A stretch of 40,478 bases of DNA, from contig CALVZD010000007.1 of the NCBI GenBank assembly GCA_944372435.1, positions 1-40,478 of the forward strand, written 5' to 3'. The notes beneath the pieces are model-generated. The model had not been told where the DNA came from. It ran no database searches and saw nothing but the letters and a program-made list of their open reading frames with translations. The position numbers and the translations under genes were made by a program. Within the stretch, counting starts at the first letter, position 1; every line of letters starts with the position of its first letter. This DNA comes from an uncultured Clostridia bacterium (GTDB taxonomy: Bacteria > Bacillota > Clostridia > Christensenellales > UBA1242). Positions 16,420 through 24,189 of the stretch are shown here, piece by piece.

Positions 16420-18837
16420 ATGGATTTTAAACAGATAGAGAAAAAATGGCAAGAAAAGTGGGTTAAAGAAAAAACATTTAATGCAATAGACTTTCATCCA
16501 ACCAAACCAAAGTATTATGTTTTGTATGAATTTTGCAATGTCAGTGGACACCTTCACATGGGCCACTTGAAAGGCACGGTTCCGTCGGACGCGCTGGCTC
16601 GATACAAACGCTTCAAGGGTTACAACGTGCTCTTTCCGATCGGTGGAGACGCGTTCGGCCTCCCAGCAGAAAATGCTGCGATAAAAACCGGCATAGATCC
16701 GCATGACTTTGTCGCACAGGGCATGAAAACGATAACAAGCGAGCTAAACAAAATCGGCCTTTCTTTCGACTGGGACAGAACGATTTGCACAAGCGACCCT
16801 GAATACTACAAATGGACGCAGTGGATCTTTTTGCAGCTTTTCAACCATGGCAAGGCATACAAAGAAAAGGCAAAGGTCAATTTTTGTCCAAAATGCCAAA
16901 CGGTGCTGTCGAACGAAGACAGTCAGGGCGGCAAATGCGACCGCTGCGGCTCGGACGTTGTGCAGGAAGAGCGCCAAAGCTGGTTTTTGAAGATGCGAGA
17001 ATATGGCGACAAGCTTTTGCAGAATGTCGACCGCATACAAATGGCTGAAAACCTCAAAGAGGCACAACGCAACTGGATCGGAAGAAGCGAAGGAACCGAG
17101 ATTAGCTTTGATATATATGATGAAAGCGGCAAAAAGCTTGACAAGCTCGACATCTACACCACCTGCGTTGAAACGGTGTATGGCATAACTTTCGTTGCTC
17201 TGGCTCCAGAGCTTAAACTCATCGACAAGCTCAAAGGCAGCATCAAAAATTGGCCAGAAGTCGAAACATATCGCAAACAGGCAGCGCTGCGCAGCGAGTT
17301 TGACCGCATGAGCGACCAAAAAGACAAAACAGGCTGCAAACTGGAAGGGCTTTATGTAATTAACCCAGCAAACGGCAGAAAAGTTGACATATATATCGCA
17401 GATTTTGTGCTGGCAGGCTATGCGACCGGCGCTGTGATGGCTGTGCCGTCGCACGATCAGAGAGACTATGAGTTTGCTCAAAAGTTCAATATTCCTCTCG
17501 TGCAGGTGATCGAGGGCGACACCTCGACTCGCGCGGTTGAAAAGGGCGAATATATCCCAAAAAACAGCAAACTGATGAATTCTGCGGAATTTTCCGGTAT
17601 GCCTGCGCAAGAAGCGAGAGTCAAGATCGCTGAAGCTCTCATCAAAGCCGGCGTTGCGCGCAAAAAGGTCAACTACAAAATGACCGACTGGGCATTCAAC
17701 CGTCAAAGGTATTGGGGAGAGCCTTTCCCAATCGTCATCTGCCCGCACTGCGGCGAAGTTGGGCTCAGCGAAAAAGATCTGCCTCTCATTTTGCCAGAAG
17801 TCAAAGATTATCTGCCAAACAAAAACGGTGACTCGCCTTTATCTAAGGCCACCGAGTGGGTCAACTGCAAGTGCCCAAAATGCGGCAGAGATGCAAAAAG
17901 AGAAACCGACACCATGCCAAACTGGGCGGGCTCGAGCTGGTATTGGTTGCGCTACACCGACCCACACAACAGTGAAAAACTTGCAGATTTTGAAAAACTC
18001 AAATATTGGGGGAGTGTCGATTGCTACACAGGCGGCACTGAGCACATAACGAGGCACGTTTTGTATGCGTTCTTTTGGCAGAACTTCTTGTATGAAATCG
18101 GTGCAGTTCCAACACGTGATCCTTTTATTCGAAAAATGGGTAGCGGTCTTATTTTAACCAGCGAGGGGAAAAAGATGAGCAAAAGCTCTGCCAATGGCGT
18201 TTCTCCTATTGAAGTTATCGAAAAGTATGGCGCCGATGTCACGCGTATGCACCTGCACTTTCTCGGCGGATATGAGGACAACACGCCTTTGACCTATGAC
18301 GGCATCAAGGGCATAACCTCATTCGTCGACAAAGTTTGGTCGCTGCAAGATATGATAAAAGGCGACGGAGTTTCAAAGGAGCATAGCTTCGAACTTGCCT
18401 CACTCAACAAAAAAGCAGGAGAGGATTATGAAAACCTCAAACTCAACACCGCCATTTCTGCTATGATGATCTTCGTCAAAAAGATCAAAGAGGATGGGTT
18501 CATCACAAAAGAAGAGCTTAGGCAATTTTTGATCTTCCTCAACCCTCTTGCGCCTCACATAACAAGCGAGATGTATGAGCGCGTGTTTGGCGGAAATATC
18601 GCCGATGAGTCGTGGCCAGAATATGATGAAAAAGACCTTGTCAAAGCTGAAGTTGAGCTTGCGATACAGGTTAGCAGCAAAATTATCACAAGGCTCAACG
18701 TTCCGACAAGCGCTTCGAACGATGAAATTCTTGCGCTTGCAAAAGCTGACGAAAAAGTGGCAGCAGCCCTTAGCGGCAAAACGATTGTCAAGGAGATCGT
18801 CGTGCCAGGCAGAATCGTCAATATCATCGCAAAATAA
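16420..18837 (+). CDS. leuS: Leucyl-tRNA synthetase
   Basis: LeuS charges tRNA-Leu with leucine. The 805-residue class I enzyme shows HMGH within GHLHMGHLKG (residues 44-53), a zinc-knuckle CPKCQTVLSNEDSQGGKCDRCG, the CP1 editing domain with TTCVETVYGITF and GAVMAVPSHDQRDYEF, a second CPKCGRDAKRETDTM knuckle, WAGSSWYWLRY, and KMSKS at about residue 586. Length is typical for bacterial LeuRS. An AAGGAG Shine-Dalgarno precedes the ATG. It is monocistronic and divergent from rplJ-rplL. A 334-residue antisense open frame inside is a shadow of its codon use. Confidence 0.98.
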   Translation: MDFKQIEKKWQEKWVKEKTFNAIDFHPTKPKYYVLYEFCNVSGHLHMGHLKGTVPSDALARYKRFKGYNVLFPIGGDAFGLPAENAAIKTGIDPHDFVAQGMKTITSELNKIGLSFDWDRTICTSDPEYYKWTQWIFLQLFNHGKAYKEKAKVNFCPKCQTVLSNEDSQGGKCDRCGSDVVQEERQSWFLKMREYGDKLLQNVDRIQMAENLKEAQRNWIGRSEGTEISFDIYDESGKKLDKLDIYTTCVETVYGITFVALAPELKLIDKLKGSIKNWPEVETYRKQAALRSEFDRMSDQKDKTGCKLEGLYVINPANGRKVDIYIADFVLAGYATGAVMAVPSHDQRDYEFAQKFNIPLVQVIEGDTSTRAVEKGEYIPKNSKLMNSAEFSGMPAQEARVKIAEALIKAGVARKKVNYKMTDWAFNRQRYWGEPFPIVICPHCGEVGLSEKDLPLILPEVKDYLPNKNGDSPLSKATEWVNCKCPKCGRDAKRETDTMPNWAGSSWYWLRYTDPHNSEKLADFEKLKYWGSVDCYTGGTEHITRHVLYAFFWQNFLYEIGAVPTRDPFIRKMGSGLILTSEGKKMSKSSANGVSPIEVIEKYGADVTRMHLHFLGGYEDNTPLTYDGIKGITSFVDKVWSLQDMIKGDGVSKEHSFELASLNKKAGEDYENLKLNTAISAMMIFVKKIKEDGFITKEELRQFLIFLNPLAPHITSEMYERVFGGNIADESWPEYDEKDLVKAEVELAIQVSSKIITRLNVPTSASNDEILALAKADEKVAAALSGKTIVKEIVVPGRIVNIIAK

Positions 18838-18847
18838 ACATTTAACA

Positions 18848-18898
18848 AAAAATCGGCTTTTTTGCTTGAAAAACAGAGGCAAAGAGCCATTTTTGTTT
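18848..18898 (+). terminator. Imperfect terminator after leuS
   Basis: AAAATCGGCTTTTTTGC pairs imperfectly with GCAAAGAGCCATTTTT, followed by a T-rich stretch, just after the leuS stop. It is weaker than other terminators in the window. Confidence 0.45.
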
Positions 18899-19016
18899 AA
18901 AATTTCAAAAAACAGCTTGTTCATAGTTTCTAATTTTGGGAGCCAGAGAATATAATAAAAGTGGAGCTGACAAAAATCGCGTTTTTTCGAAAAGTGTGTA
19001 TTTTATTAAATAATGG

Positions 19017-19045
19017 TTGACAATTTTTCCAAAAGATGTTAATCT
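19017..19045 (+). promoter_or_regulatory. Promoter of the structured leader and exported-paralog operon
   Basis: A perfect TTGACA (19017-19022), a 17-bp spacer and TAATCT (19040-19045). Transcription would begin near 19052, about 12 nt before the first cloverleaf-like unit, leaving a leader of about 300 nt before the first gene. Confidence 0.75.
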
Positions 19046-19063
19046 ATATATGGTGTAAACTAT

Positions 19064-19198
19064 GTGATGTTGATTTGCTCACGATGCTCGCAAATCAATT
19101 TGCTATCGCAAAGCCGTTTAATAAACGGCATCACAAGTTTGTATTAACGTCGGTCTCACTCAAATGCTTCGCGCTTGGTTCGACCTCTGATAATACAA
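19064..19198 (+). ncRNA. Structured leader unit 1: four-way junction plus long hairpin
   Basis: A closing stem GTGAT/ATCAC (19064-19068, 19130-19134) encloses three hairpins: GATTTGC/GCAAATC (19072-19078, 19090-19096), TTTGC-TATC-GCAAA (19099-19112) and GCCGTTT-AAT-AAACGGC (19113-19129). A second helix TTGTATTA/TAATACAA (19139-19146, 19191-19198) holds GGTC/GACC and CAAATGC/GCGCTTG with near-symmetric internal loops. It matches no riboswitch class I recognise. Unit 2 follows immediately with the same plan. I see no expression platform with a U-run. Confidence 0.75.
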
Positions 19199-19332
19199 GT
19201 GATGTTAAAATTTAAACAAGTTAAATTTTAAATTTTGCTAACGCAAAACACAAAAATTGTGTTATCACAGTTTGAATAACCATCAGCTTTGCTTGCAAAC
19301 GCCAAACGGTGACAAAGCTTCCGGTAATACAA
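19199..19332 (+). ncRNA. Structured leader unit 2: four-way junction plus long hairpin
   Basis: The same GTGAT/ATCAC closing stem (19199-19203, 19264-19268) encloses AAAATTTAA/TTAAATTTT (19207-19215, 19221-19229), TTTTGC-TAAC-GCAAAA (19233-19248) and CACAA-AAA-TTGTG (19249-19261). The second helix TTGAATAACC/GGTAATACAA (19272-19281, 19323-19332; 8 of 10 pairs) holds AGCTTTG/CAAAGCT and CGCC/GGTG. The first and third hairpins differ fully in sequence from unit 1 but still pair, while the closing stem and the TAxC-loop hairpin are kept. The Shine-Dalgarno of the next gene starts about 14 nt after this unit. Confidence 0.75.
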
Positions 19333-19355
19333 AAAATATTTACACAGGGAAGGAT

Positions 19356-20327
19356 ATGACATTTAAAAAGTGGAAATATAATTTGCTTATGATCATACTC
19401 ATAGCCATAATCGGTTGCTATATGGGTATGACTGTTTTTATGAGCAATGACACCGCACTTGGAGTTCAGCAGGGTGGAACCGAGCAGCTGCTTCCAGAGG
19501 AAGATGAAGACGCGCCTGAGCTTGTTGTGGGCGACGACGATGAAGAAGACGAGGAAGAGGATGAATTCATCATGCCAGCTGGGGCGTTGGATGCCGTTTT
19601 GTCAGGTCTAAACCTTTTGAACAATGGTGAAGGCTATGAAAGCACATTTAGCCAAACGATGACCAACACTGCAATGGGCATGACAGTTTTGCAAAACACG
19701 GTTGGGACCATCAAAAAGGGTGTCAACTCCAAAGGTGAAAGCGTTTCGGTTGAAAACTTTTTCTTGTATTCCAATGAAACCGGTGTGGCTGCAAGCCAAG
19801 TCGCAAATTATTATCGTGGAATATATGTCAACTATGACACCGGCGCAGCGCAGATCGCGATAACTCCAAACTATAACTACTCAACCCAAACCTATGATCT
19901 TTCTGGTGCGACCCGAAACGATCAGATGTCGATAGACGGCGTTTTGTCAGAGTTCGGCATCATTCAAGGGCAGGGCTTTCCTCTCACTCTCAGCAGAAAC
20001 AGTGTGACAGTGACAAGCGATGACAACAAAAGCAAAGTTTATCGCGATGTCACTTTGGCATATCAAGTCAGCGCGCTTTCGCAAGGCTACAAGCAGTATT
20101 GGCTCTCCAATGGCCAGCTCAACAATCTGAGCTACACAGGCAGCACAATCTCAATCACTTTCAGGATTCAAAAAAAGACTGGCGCTATCACACAGATAGT
20201 GCGCAGTGAATCCTTTAAGGCAAGCATGAATTATGTTGGCATGCCAATTGAGGTGGCAACGAACGTGCGAACAGTTCAAAAATTCACAAAAGTCGACAGT
20301 TTAGTTCAAATTGCGGACTCGCTTTAA
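19356..20327 (+). CDS. Exported acidic-linker protein, paralog 1
   Basis: A 323-residue protein with an N-terminal hydrophobic segment (about 11-30) ending in IIGC, a possible lipobox, then a very acidic linker (about 48-68) and a globular domain of about 250 residues. It shares motifs with the two following genes, notably FFLYSN versus LYFYY, and TYDLSGATR versus TYDLSGDTR, and an ending RIQKKTGAITQIV similar to VIDKKTGELERMI. It is the most diverged of the three. The open frame extends upstream into the structured leader, but the ATG at 19356 follows AGGGAAGG and starts at the export signal. Function unknown; location outside the membrane is inferred. Confidence 0.82.
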   Translation: MTFKKWKYNLLMIILIAIIGCYMGMTVFMSNDTALGVQQGGTEQLLPEEDEDAPELVVGDDDEEDEEEDEFIMPAGALDAVLSGLNLLNNGEGYESTFSQTMTNTAMGMTVLQNTVGTIKKGVNSKGESVSVENFFLYSNETGVAASQVANYYRGIYVNYDTGAAQIAITPNYNYSTQTYDLSGATRNDQMSIDGVLSEFGIIQGQGFPLTLSRNSVTVTSDDNKSKVYRDVTLAYQVSALSQGYKQYWLSNGQLNNLSYTGSTISITFRIQKKTGAITQIVRSESFKASMNYVGMPIEVATNVRTVQKFTKVDSLVQIADSL

Positions 20328-20360
20328 TATCATATGGCTGGACAAGCTTAAAAGGAAAAA

Positions 20361-21401
20361 ATGAAATCAAAAGGTCTTAAATTCACCATCATGACGATTT
20401 TCGTCCTAGTGCTGATCGCCGCTTACTTTGGCGTCGGCATGCTTGTTGCGCCTCCAGTTCAAGCCAACAACACGGTGGTTGAGGATCCTCTTGACGGGCT
20501 TCCTGCCGGAGACATTGAGGAGGGAACGGACCTCGAGGACGATTATAGCGATGAAGAGGTCATCCTTCCGGCGGACCCTATCGCACTTGTAAATTACGCG
20601 CTCAATGATCTTCGCACAAGCGCTGGTTACACAGGCGAGATCAAGATCAATTTCAACGCAACAGGAAGCTGGGGGAGCTTTGCTGAGCTAAGATTGCAAC
20701 AGTTGATCAAGGGCAATATTGAGCACAGTGGTAGCGAAAGTTTAGAGGAGCTTTACTTCTATTATGACGATCAAAGCGTGAGCCCATTTTTGCTTAATCT
20801 TGGCTATATTTACGACGAATACAGGGCAATTTACACGAACTCTCAAACTGACGAATCTTTTGTCGTAGGCACAAAAAACTATAACCTCAAAGACGAAACC
20901 TATGATCTTTCAGGTGACACCAGATTTGAAGCGAGAGACTATCAAGGTGTGTTTGATCAATACAAAATCATCTACTCTCTGCCTCTCAACATGACTTTCA
21001 CAAAGTCTAACAGCTATTGCTCTGGCTATCCAAGTGAGACTAGCCGTTACAAATCGATACAAATCAAAGTGTATAACACAGCGATTCCATATGAGTGCCG
21101 CTCTTACTACAATGGGCTGTGCGGAGATATCCCTGTGATCGATCAAAACTTCTTCAAAGGTTTGACTTACACGTTCGTAATCGACAAGAAGACCGGTGAG
21201 CTTGAACGCATGATTGTTCAGCATGACATTCAGGGCGGAGTTTCAGTTTTGGGTTCGCAGGCAAACGTCAAAGCGCTCGTGCAATATCAAATCGACTACA
21301 ATATCATGGATGAGGCTTTCGAAGTTAGCAAGCCGCATTTAGAGTCACCAAAATATGAAGAATATCTTATTTCCTTAGAAGAGGAGCAACAAACCGCTTA
21401 A
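20361..21401 (+). CDS. Exported acidic-linker protein, paralog 2
   Basis: A 346-residue protein with a signal peptide: basic MKSKGLK, a hydrophobic core (about 8-30) and a likely signal-peptidase I site after PPVQA (residue 35). An acidic linker (about 39-65) leads to the domain shared with its neighbours, with LEELYFYY, TYDLSGDTR, NSYCSGYPSETS and VIDKKTGELERMIVQHD. No sortase motif or second membrane segment is visible, so it is probably released or held non-covalently. It starts 33 nt after paralog 1 behind AAAAGGA and belongs to the same operon. I do not recognise the family. Confidence 0.82.
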   Translation: MKSKGLKFTIMTIFVLVLIAAYFGVGMLVAPPVQANNTVVEDPLDGLPAGDIEEGTDLEDDYSDEEVILPADPIALVNYALNDLRTSAGYTGEIKINFNATGSWGSFAELRLQQLIKGNIEHSGSESLEELYFYYDDQSVSPFLLNLGYIYDEYRAIYTNSQTDESFVVGTKNYNLKDETYDLSGDTRFEARDYQGVFDQYKIIYSLPLNMTFTKSNSYCSGYPSETSRYKSIQIKVYNTAIPYECRSYYNGLCGDIPVIDQNFFKGLTYTFVIDKKTGELERMIVQHDIQGGVSVLGSQANVKALVQYQIDYNIMDEAFEVSKPHLESPKYEEYLISLEEEQQTA

Positions 21402-21496
21402 AGCAACCTTTTTGCTTCGCTAACATAATATCTACATGGTGGCAACAAACACTTTTACAAAAGAAAGGCAACATTTTACAAAGAAAAAGGCAACAA

Positions 21497-22564
21497 ATGA
21501 AAGCAAGGGGTCTTAAATTCACCATTATGACAATTTTCGTTTTAGTGCTGATAGCCGCATATCTCGGCGTCGGCTTGTTTGTTGCGCCTACAGTTCAAGC
21601 AAACAACAGCGTTGTTGTTGAAGATCCTCTCGACGGGCTTCCTACTGGCGACACAGAAGGTGGAGCTGAACCAGACGATGACGCTGATGACAAATATGAA
21701 GAGGAGCTAATTCTTCCAGCCGATCCGCTTGCGCTTGTCAATTATGCTTTGAATGATTTATACAGCAGCCCTGGCTACAAAGGCACAATCAAGATGGATG
21801 GTTACGGCACTGGAAGTTGGGGAAGTACAGCGGAGCTGACGCTTCAACAACTTGCGGTTGGAAGCATCGAAAATTGTGGCAGCGAAAGTTTGGAGGAGCT
21901 TTATTTCTATTACAATCCAAGTGTTGTAAGTCCGCTTTTGATCAATATGTATGCAGTTATGAGCGAGTATCGCGCGATCAACACAAATTCTGCAACAGGG
22001 CAGGCATTCAGAGTTGGCACAAAAAGCTTTAATTTGAACGAGCAAACCTATGATCTTAATGGCACGAGAGCATACTTTGAAGCAAAAAGCTTTGAAGATA
22101 TGCTTGCTCAGTTTCAAATCATCTATTCTCTTCCGATGACGATGAAGTTCACAAGAGCAAACAGCTACTGCTCCGGCTATCCAAGTGAAACCAGTCTCTA
22201 CAAATCAGTGCAAATCAAACTTTACAGCTCAGCAATCCCATATGAAGTCAGAGCTTACTATCGCGGGCTTTCATCATTCATTCCTGTTTTGGATTCAAGT
22301 CTTTTCAAAGGATTGACCTACACATTCGTGATCAACAAAAAGACGGGCGAACTTGCAAGAATGATCGTCCAACATGATGTGAGCGGAACGATCAGCCTTG
22401 TGGGGTTGCAAACAAAACTTACGGCGCTCATTCAATATCAAATCGATTACACGATTATGGACAAAGCGTTTGAAGTTCGAAAGCCTTATCTCGATTCGCC
22501 AAAGTATGAAGAATATCTCAAATCACTTGAAGACGAAAACACAGTTTTCGTGCAAGTTGCATAA
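21497..22564 (+). CDS. Exported acidic-linker protein, paralog 3
   Basis: A 355-residue close paralog of the preceding protein, clearly from a tandem duplication. The signal peptide, the VQA|NN cleavage site, VVEDPLDGLP, the acidic linker, SLEELYFYY, TYDLNG, NSYCSGYPSETS and INKKTGELARMIVQHD are shared nearly residue for residue. Differences cluster in the linker and in the middle of the domain. The 95-nt gap before it contains repeated GGCAAC phrases and no terminator, so it is likely read from the same promoter. Its Shine-Dalgarno is weak (AAAAAGG). Function unknown. Confidence 0.82.
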   Translation: MKARGLKFTIMTIFVLVLIAAYLGVGLFVAPTVQANNSVVVEDPLDGLPTGDTEGGAEPDDDADDKYEEELILPADPLALVNYALNDLYSSPGYKGTIKMDGYGTGSWGSTAELTLQQLAVGSIENCGSESLEELYFYYNPSVVSPLLINMYAVMSEYRAINTNSATGQAFRVGTKSFNLNEQTYDLNGTRAYFEAKSFEDMLAQFQIIYSLPMTMKFTRANSYCSGYPSETSLYKSVQIKLYSSAIPYEVRAYYRGLSSFIPVLDSSLFKGLTYTFVINKKTGELARMIVQHDVSGTISLVGLQTKLTALIQYQIDYTIMDKAFEVRKPYLDSPKYEEYLKSLEDENTVFVQVA

Positions 22565-22571
22565 AAAAAAC

Positions 22572-22598
22572 AAGCTGCTTTAATTGCAGCTTTTTTTG
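22572..22598 (+). terminator. Terminator of the exported-paralog operon
   Basis: AAGCTGC/GCAGCTT with a 7-nt loop followed by seven T, directly after paralog 3. Confidence 0.88.
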
Positions 22599-22605
22599 TT
22601 GGCAC

Positions 22606-22630
22606 AAAAAAAGCACCCAAACAAGGGTGC
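22606..22630 (-). terminator. Terminator of the Glu-rich three-helix protein gene
   Basis: On the minus strand the stem GCACCC/GGGTGC (22613-22618, 22625-22630) is followed by seven U. It also pairs as a weaker plus-strand terminator. Confidence 0.8.
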
Positions 22631-22639
22631 ATTTTTTAA

Positions 22640-23140
22640 TTATTGATTGTCATTAGATTCGTTTTGTGAAGTTTCAGCGTCAGCAGTTTGCTCATCTTGA
22701 TCAGCCTCGGTCTCAACGTCTTCCTGCTCGTCCTCAGCTTCTTCCTGCTCGCCCTCGGCTTCTTCCTGCTCGTCCTCGATCTCTTCAACTTCTTCTTGAT
22801 CAACTTCGGCCTCATCAATTTCTGGGTTTTTCTTTTTCATGAGGTAGTGGATGAGATATGCACCACCGTAAGCGATTCCCATAAGAGCAGCACCGCAAAC
22901 GATTGAGATGAGAAAGATGTAAAGCTCGTTTGAACCCAGCACCTCAAGCCCTGCAAACAGGCAAGCAAACCACATGATGAAGGTGATCATCGGTGTGATT
23001 ATTGTGAAAAGCACCTTGATAAATGTCGAACGATATTTGCTCCTGTGCATGAGTGTGTAAAACACCACAGCGAGCGTCAAAATCGAAAACACGATTGCCA
23101 GCGCCAAAACTGTTTTTTGAAAAACTGTAAGAAAATCCAT
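22640..23140 (-). CDS. Three-helix membrane protein with repetitive acidic tail
   Basis: A 166-residue protein with membrane segments at about 8-30, 41-66 and 72-98, a basic junction KKKNPE, then an almost entirely acidic and Gln-rich tail with heptad-like repeats of the type EQEEAEDEQEE. The tail DNA is internally repetitive, so length may vary between strains. A GGAGGG Shine-Dalgarno and a good promoter precede it. By the positive-inside rule the tail should be cytoplasmic. The family is not recognised; the acidic-tail design recalls the coiled-coil protein downstream of ssrA, but no homology is claimed. Confidence 0.75.
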   Translation of the reverse strand: MDFLTVFQKTVLALAIVFSILTLAVVFYTLMHRSKYRSTFIKVLFTIITPMITFIMWFACLFAGLEVLGSNELYIFLISIVCGAALMGIAYGGAYLIHYLMKKKNPEIDEAEVDQEEVEEIEDEQEEAEGEQEEAEDEQEDVETEADQDEQTADAETSQNESNDNQ

Positions 23141-23161
23141 ATTTACCCTCCATTTGACTAT

Positions 23162-23190
23162 ATTTTAGCACATAAAAAGATCTTTGTCAA
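23162..23190 (-). promoter_or_regulatory. Promoter of the Glu-rich three-helix protein gene
   Basis: On the minus strand TTGACA (23185-23190), a 17-bp spacer and TAAAAT (23162-23167), about 20 nt upstream of the ATG with a normal leader. Confidence 0.85.
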
Positions 23191-23214
23191 TATCTAAAAT
23201 CAATTAAAATCGGT

Positions 23215-23242
23215 TTGTTAAAAGATTATTTTGTTGTATAAT
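23215..23242 (+). promoter_or_regulatory. Promoter placed 6 nt before a GTG start (leaderless candidate)
   Basis: TTGTTA (23215-23220), a 16-bp spacer and a perfect TATAAT (23237-23242). The GTG start follows after exactly 6 nt and no Shine-Dalgarno can be seen. Confidence 0.65.
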
Positions 23243-23248
23243 AACATT

Positions 23249-24142
23249 GTGAGCAAAAAAAAGAAGATAATTATTGGTTGTTCGATCGCTTCGGTGGTGG
23301 TGATAGCTGTCATCGTGCTTGTTTTGTGTCTTGTTGTTTTCAAGCCGGATCCTGGCAGATCGGTTCAGGTCGTTCTATCTGGCGAGCAGGTTTACGTTCA
23401 GGCGCAGGAGGCGGAGGACGACTACACCTATCGCTTCCGCTTTCAGCAGAACGGCAACGAGGTGTTTTATGACTCTGCGTCGCGAACGCTCGATATAACC
23501 GATCAGCTTTGGCAGGGGTATATCGCGCTTGGGCAGCCTTACAACATTTCGGTTTGCTATGTTGACAGCGCCGGAGTGCTTTCAGGCAATTATGGCGAGG
23601 CGATTTCCTACACCTTCACTTTGCAGCTCGCGGCTCCTGCTTTGCAGCTTGAGGGCACAACGATTTCATGGCAAGCCGTTCGTGGGGCAGATTTTTACAC
23701 AATTCGTTACGCGCTTGATGATCAAATCATCTCTCTGACCACCGACCTGCTTTCATATGACTTGTCAAACTTGCACGGAGGGGTTCGATCAATCAGCGTC
23801 ACCAGCAATTCTGCCAGCGCCAATTATCGCGAAAGCGTGTCGTCGCAGCCGATCACGGCAACGATACACCACGAGCTACCAGCTTTTCAAAGCGCCAGTC
23901 TAAACACACAAAACCTCACTCTCACGATCACTTCAAGCGAATATTTTTCGCAGGCGCTGCTCACCGACGATCAGGGGCAGGAATATTTGCTAAGCGACTT
24001 GACTTGCTCAAGGCTTGGCAACACCTATGTCTCAAGCGTTGTCATTCGCTCAGTCTACTCGCAGGGCAGAACATATTTTGTTCGACCTGTTGCTGATAGC
24101 TACAACAGTTTTTCGGGCTCTGCCACCGCAGTTAGAATTTAG
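23249..24142 (+). CDS. Membrane-anchored protein with FN3-like beta domains
   Basis: A 297-residue protein beginning MSKKKK, followed by one membrane helix (about 6-30) and an extracellular region of beta-strand-rich repeats. The second repeat (about 138-215) reads ISWQAVRGADFYTIRYAL and so on, a fibronectin type III-like pattern with the W and Y positions kept. A TTG six codons earlier lies inside the -10 region and cannot be the start of a transcript from that promoter; the GTG at 23249 is preferred. The role may be surface adhesion or binding, which is inference from fold only. It lies just upstream of the germination operon but is separated by a sporulation-type promoter. Confidence 0.75.
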   Translation: MSKKKKIIIGCSIASVVVIAVIVLVLCLVVFKPDPGRSVQVVLSGEQVYVQAQEAEDDYTYRFRFQQNGNEVFYDSASRTLDITDQLWQGYIALGQPYNISVCYVDSAGVLSGNYGEAISYTFTLQLAAPALQLEGTTISWQAVRGADFYTIRYALDDQIISLTTDLLSYDLSNLHGGVRSISVTSNSASANYRESVSSQPITATIHHELPAFQSASLNTQNLTLTITSSEYFSQALLTDDQGQEYLLSDLTCSRLGNTYVSSVVIRSVYSQGRTYFVRPVADSYNSFSGSATAVRI

Positions 24143-24172
24143 GGATAAATAAAAAAACTTTTAAGCATACTA
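24143..24172 (+). promoter_or_regulatory. Sigma-G/F-type promoter of the ger operon
   Basis: GGATA (24143-24147), an 18-bp spacer and CATACTA (24166-24172) fit the forespore sigma-G consensus (GHATR, 18 bp, CATWHTA) except for one -35 base. The ATG follows 17 nt later behind AAGGAAGGTGG. Forespore expression is expected for germinant receptors. Confidence 0.7.
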
Positions 24173-24189
24173 CTTTCAAGGAAGGTGGT

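Larger units (their letters stand above)
18838..19063. other. Gene-free spacer between leuS and the structured leader
   Basis: No gene is visible. Apart from the leuS terminator and the promoter at 19017-19045, a lone TATAAT near 18952 lacks a good -35. The rest is plain AT-rich spacer. Confidence 0.5.

Noticed and set aside
16744..17748. A 334-residue open frame antisense to leuS
   Set aside because: leuS is certain, and the antisense frame has no domain, ribosome site or promoter; it is a codon-bias shadow.
19257..19355. Upstream extension of exported paralog 1
   Set aside because: It translates the hairpins of structured unit 2; the ATG at 19356 starts at a normal export signal behind a Shine-Dalgarno.
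22700..22830. Short direct repeats in DNA
   Set aside because: They come from the repeated Glu/Gln codons in the acidic tail of the membrane protein, not from an independent element.
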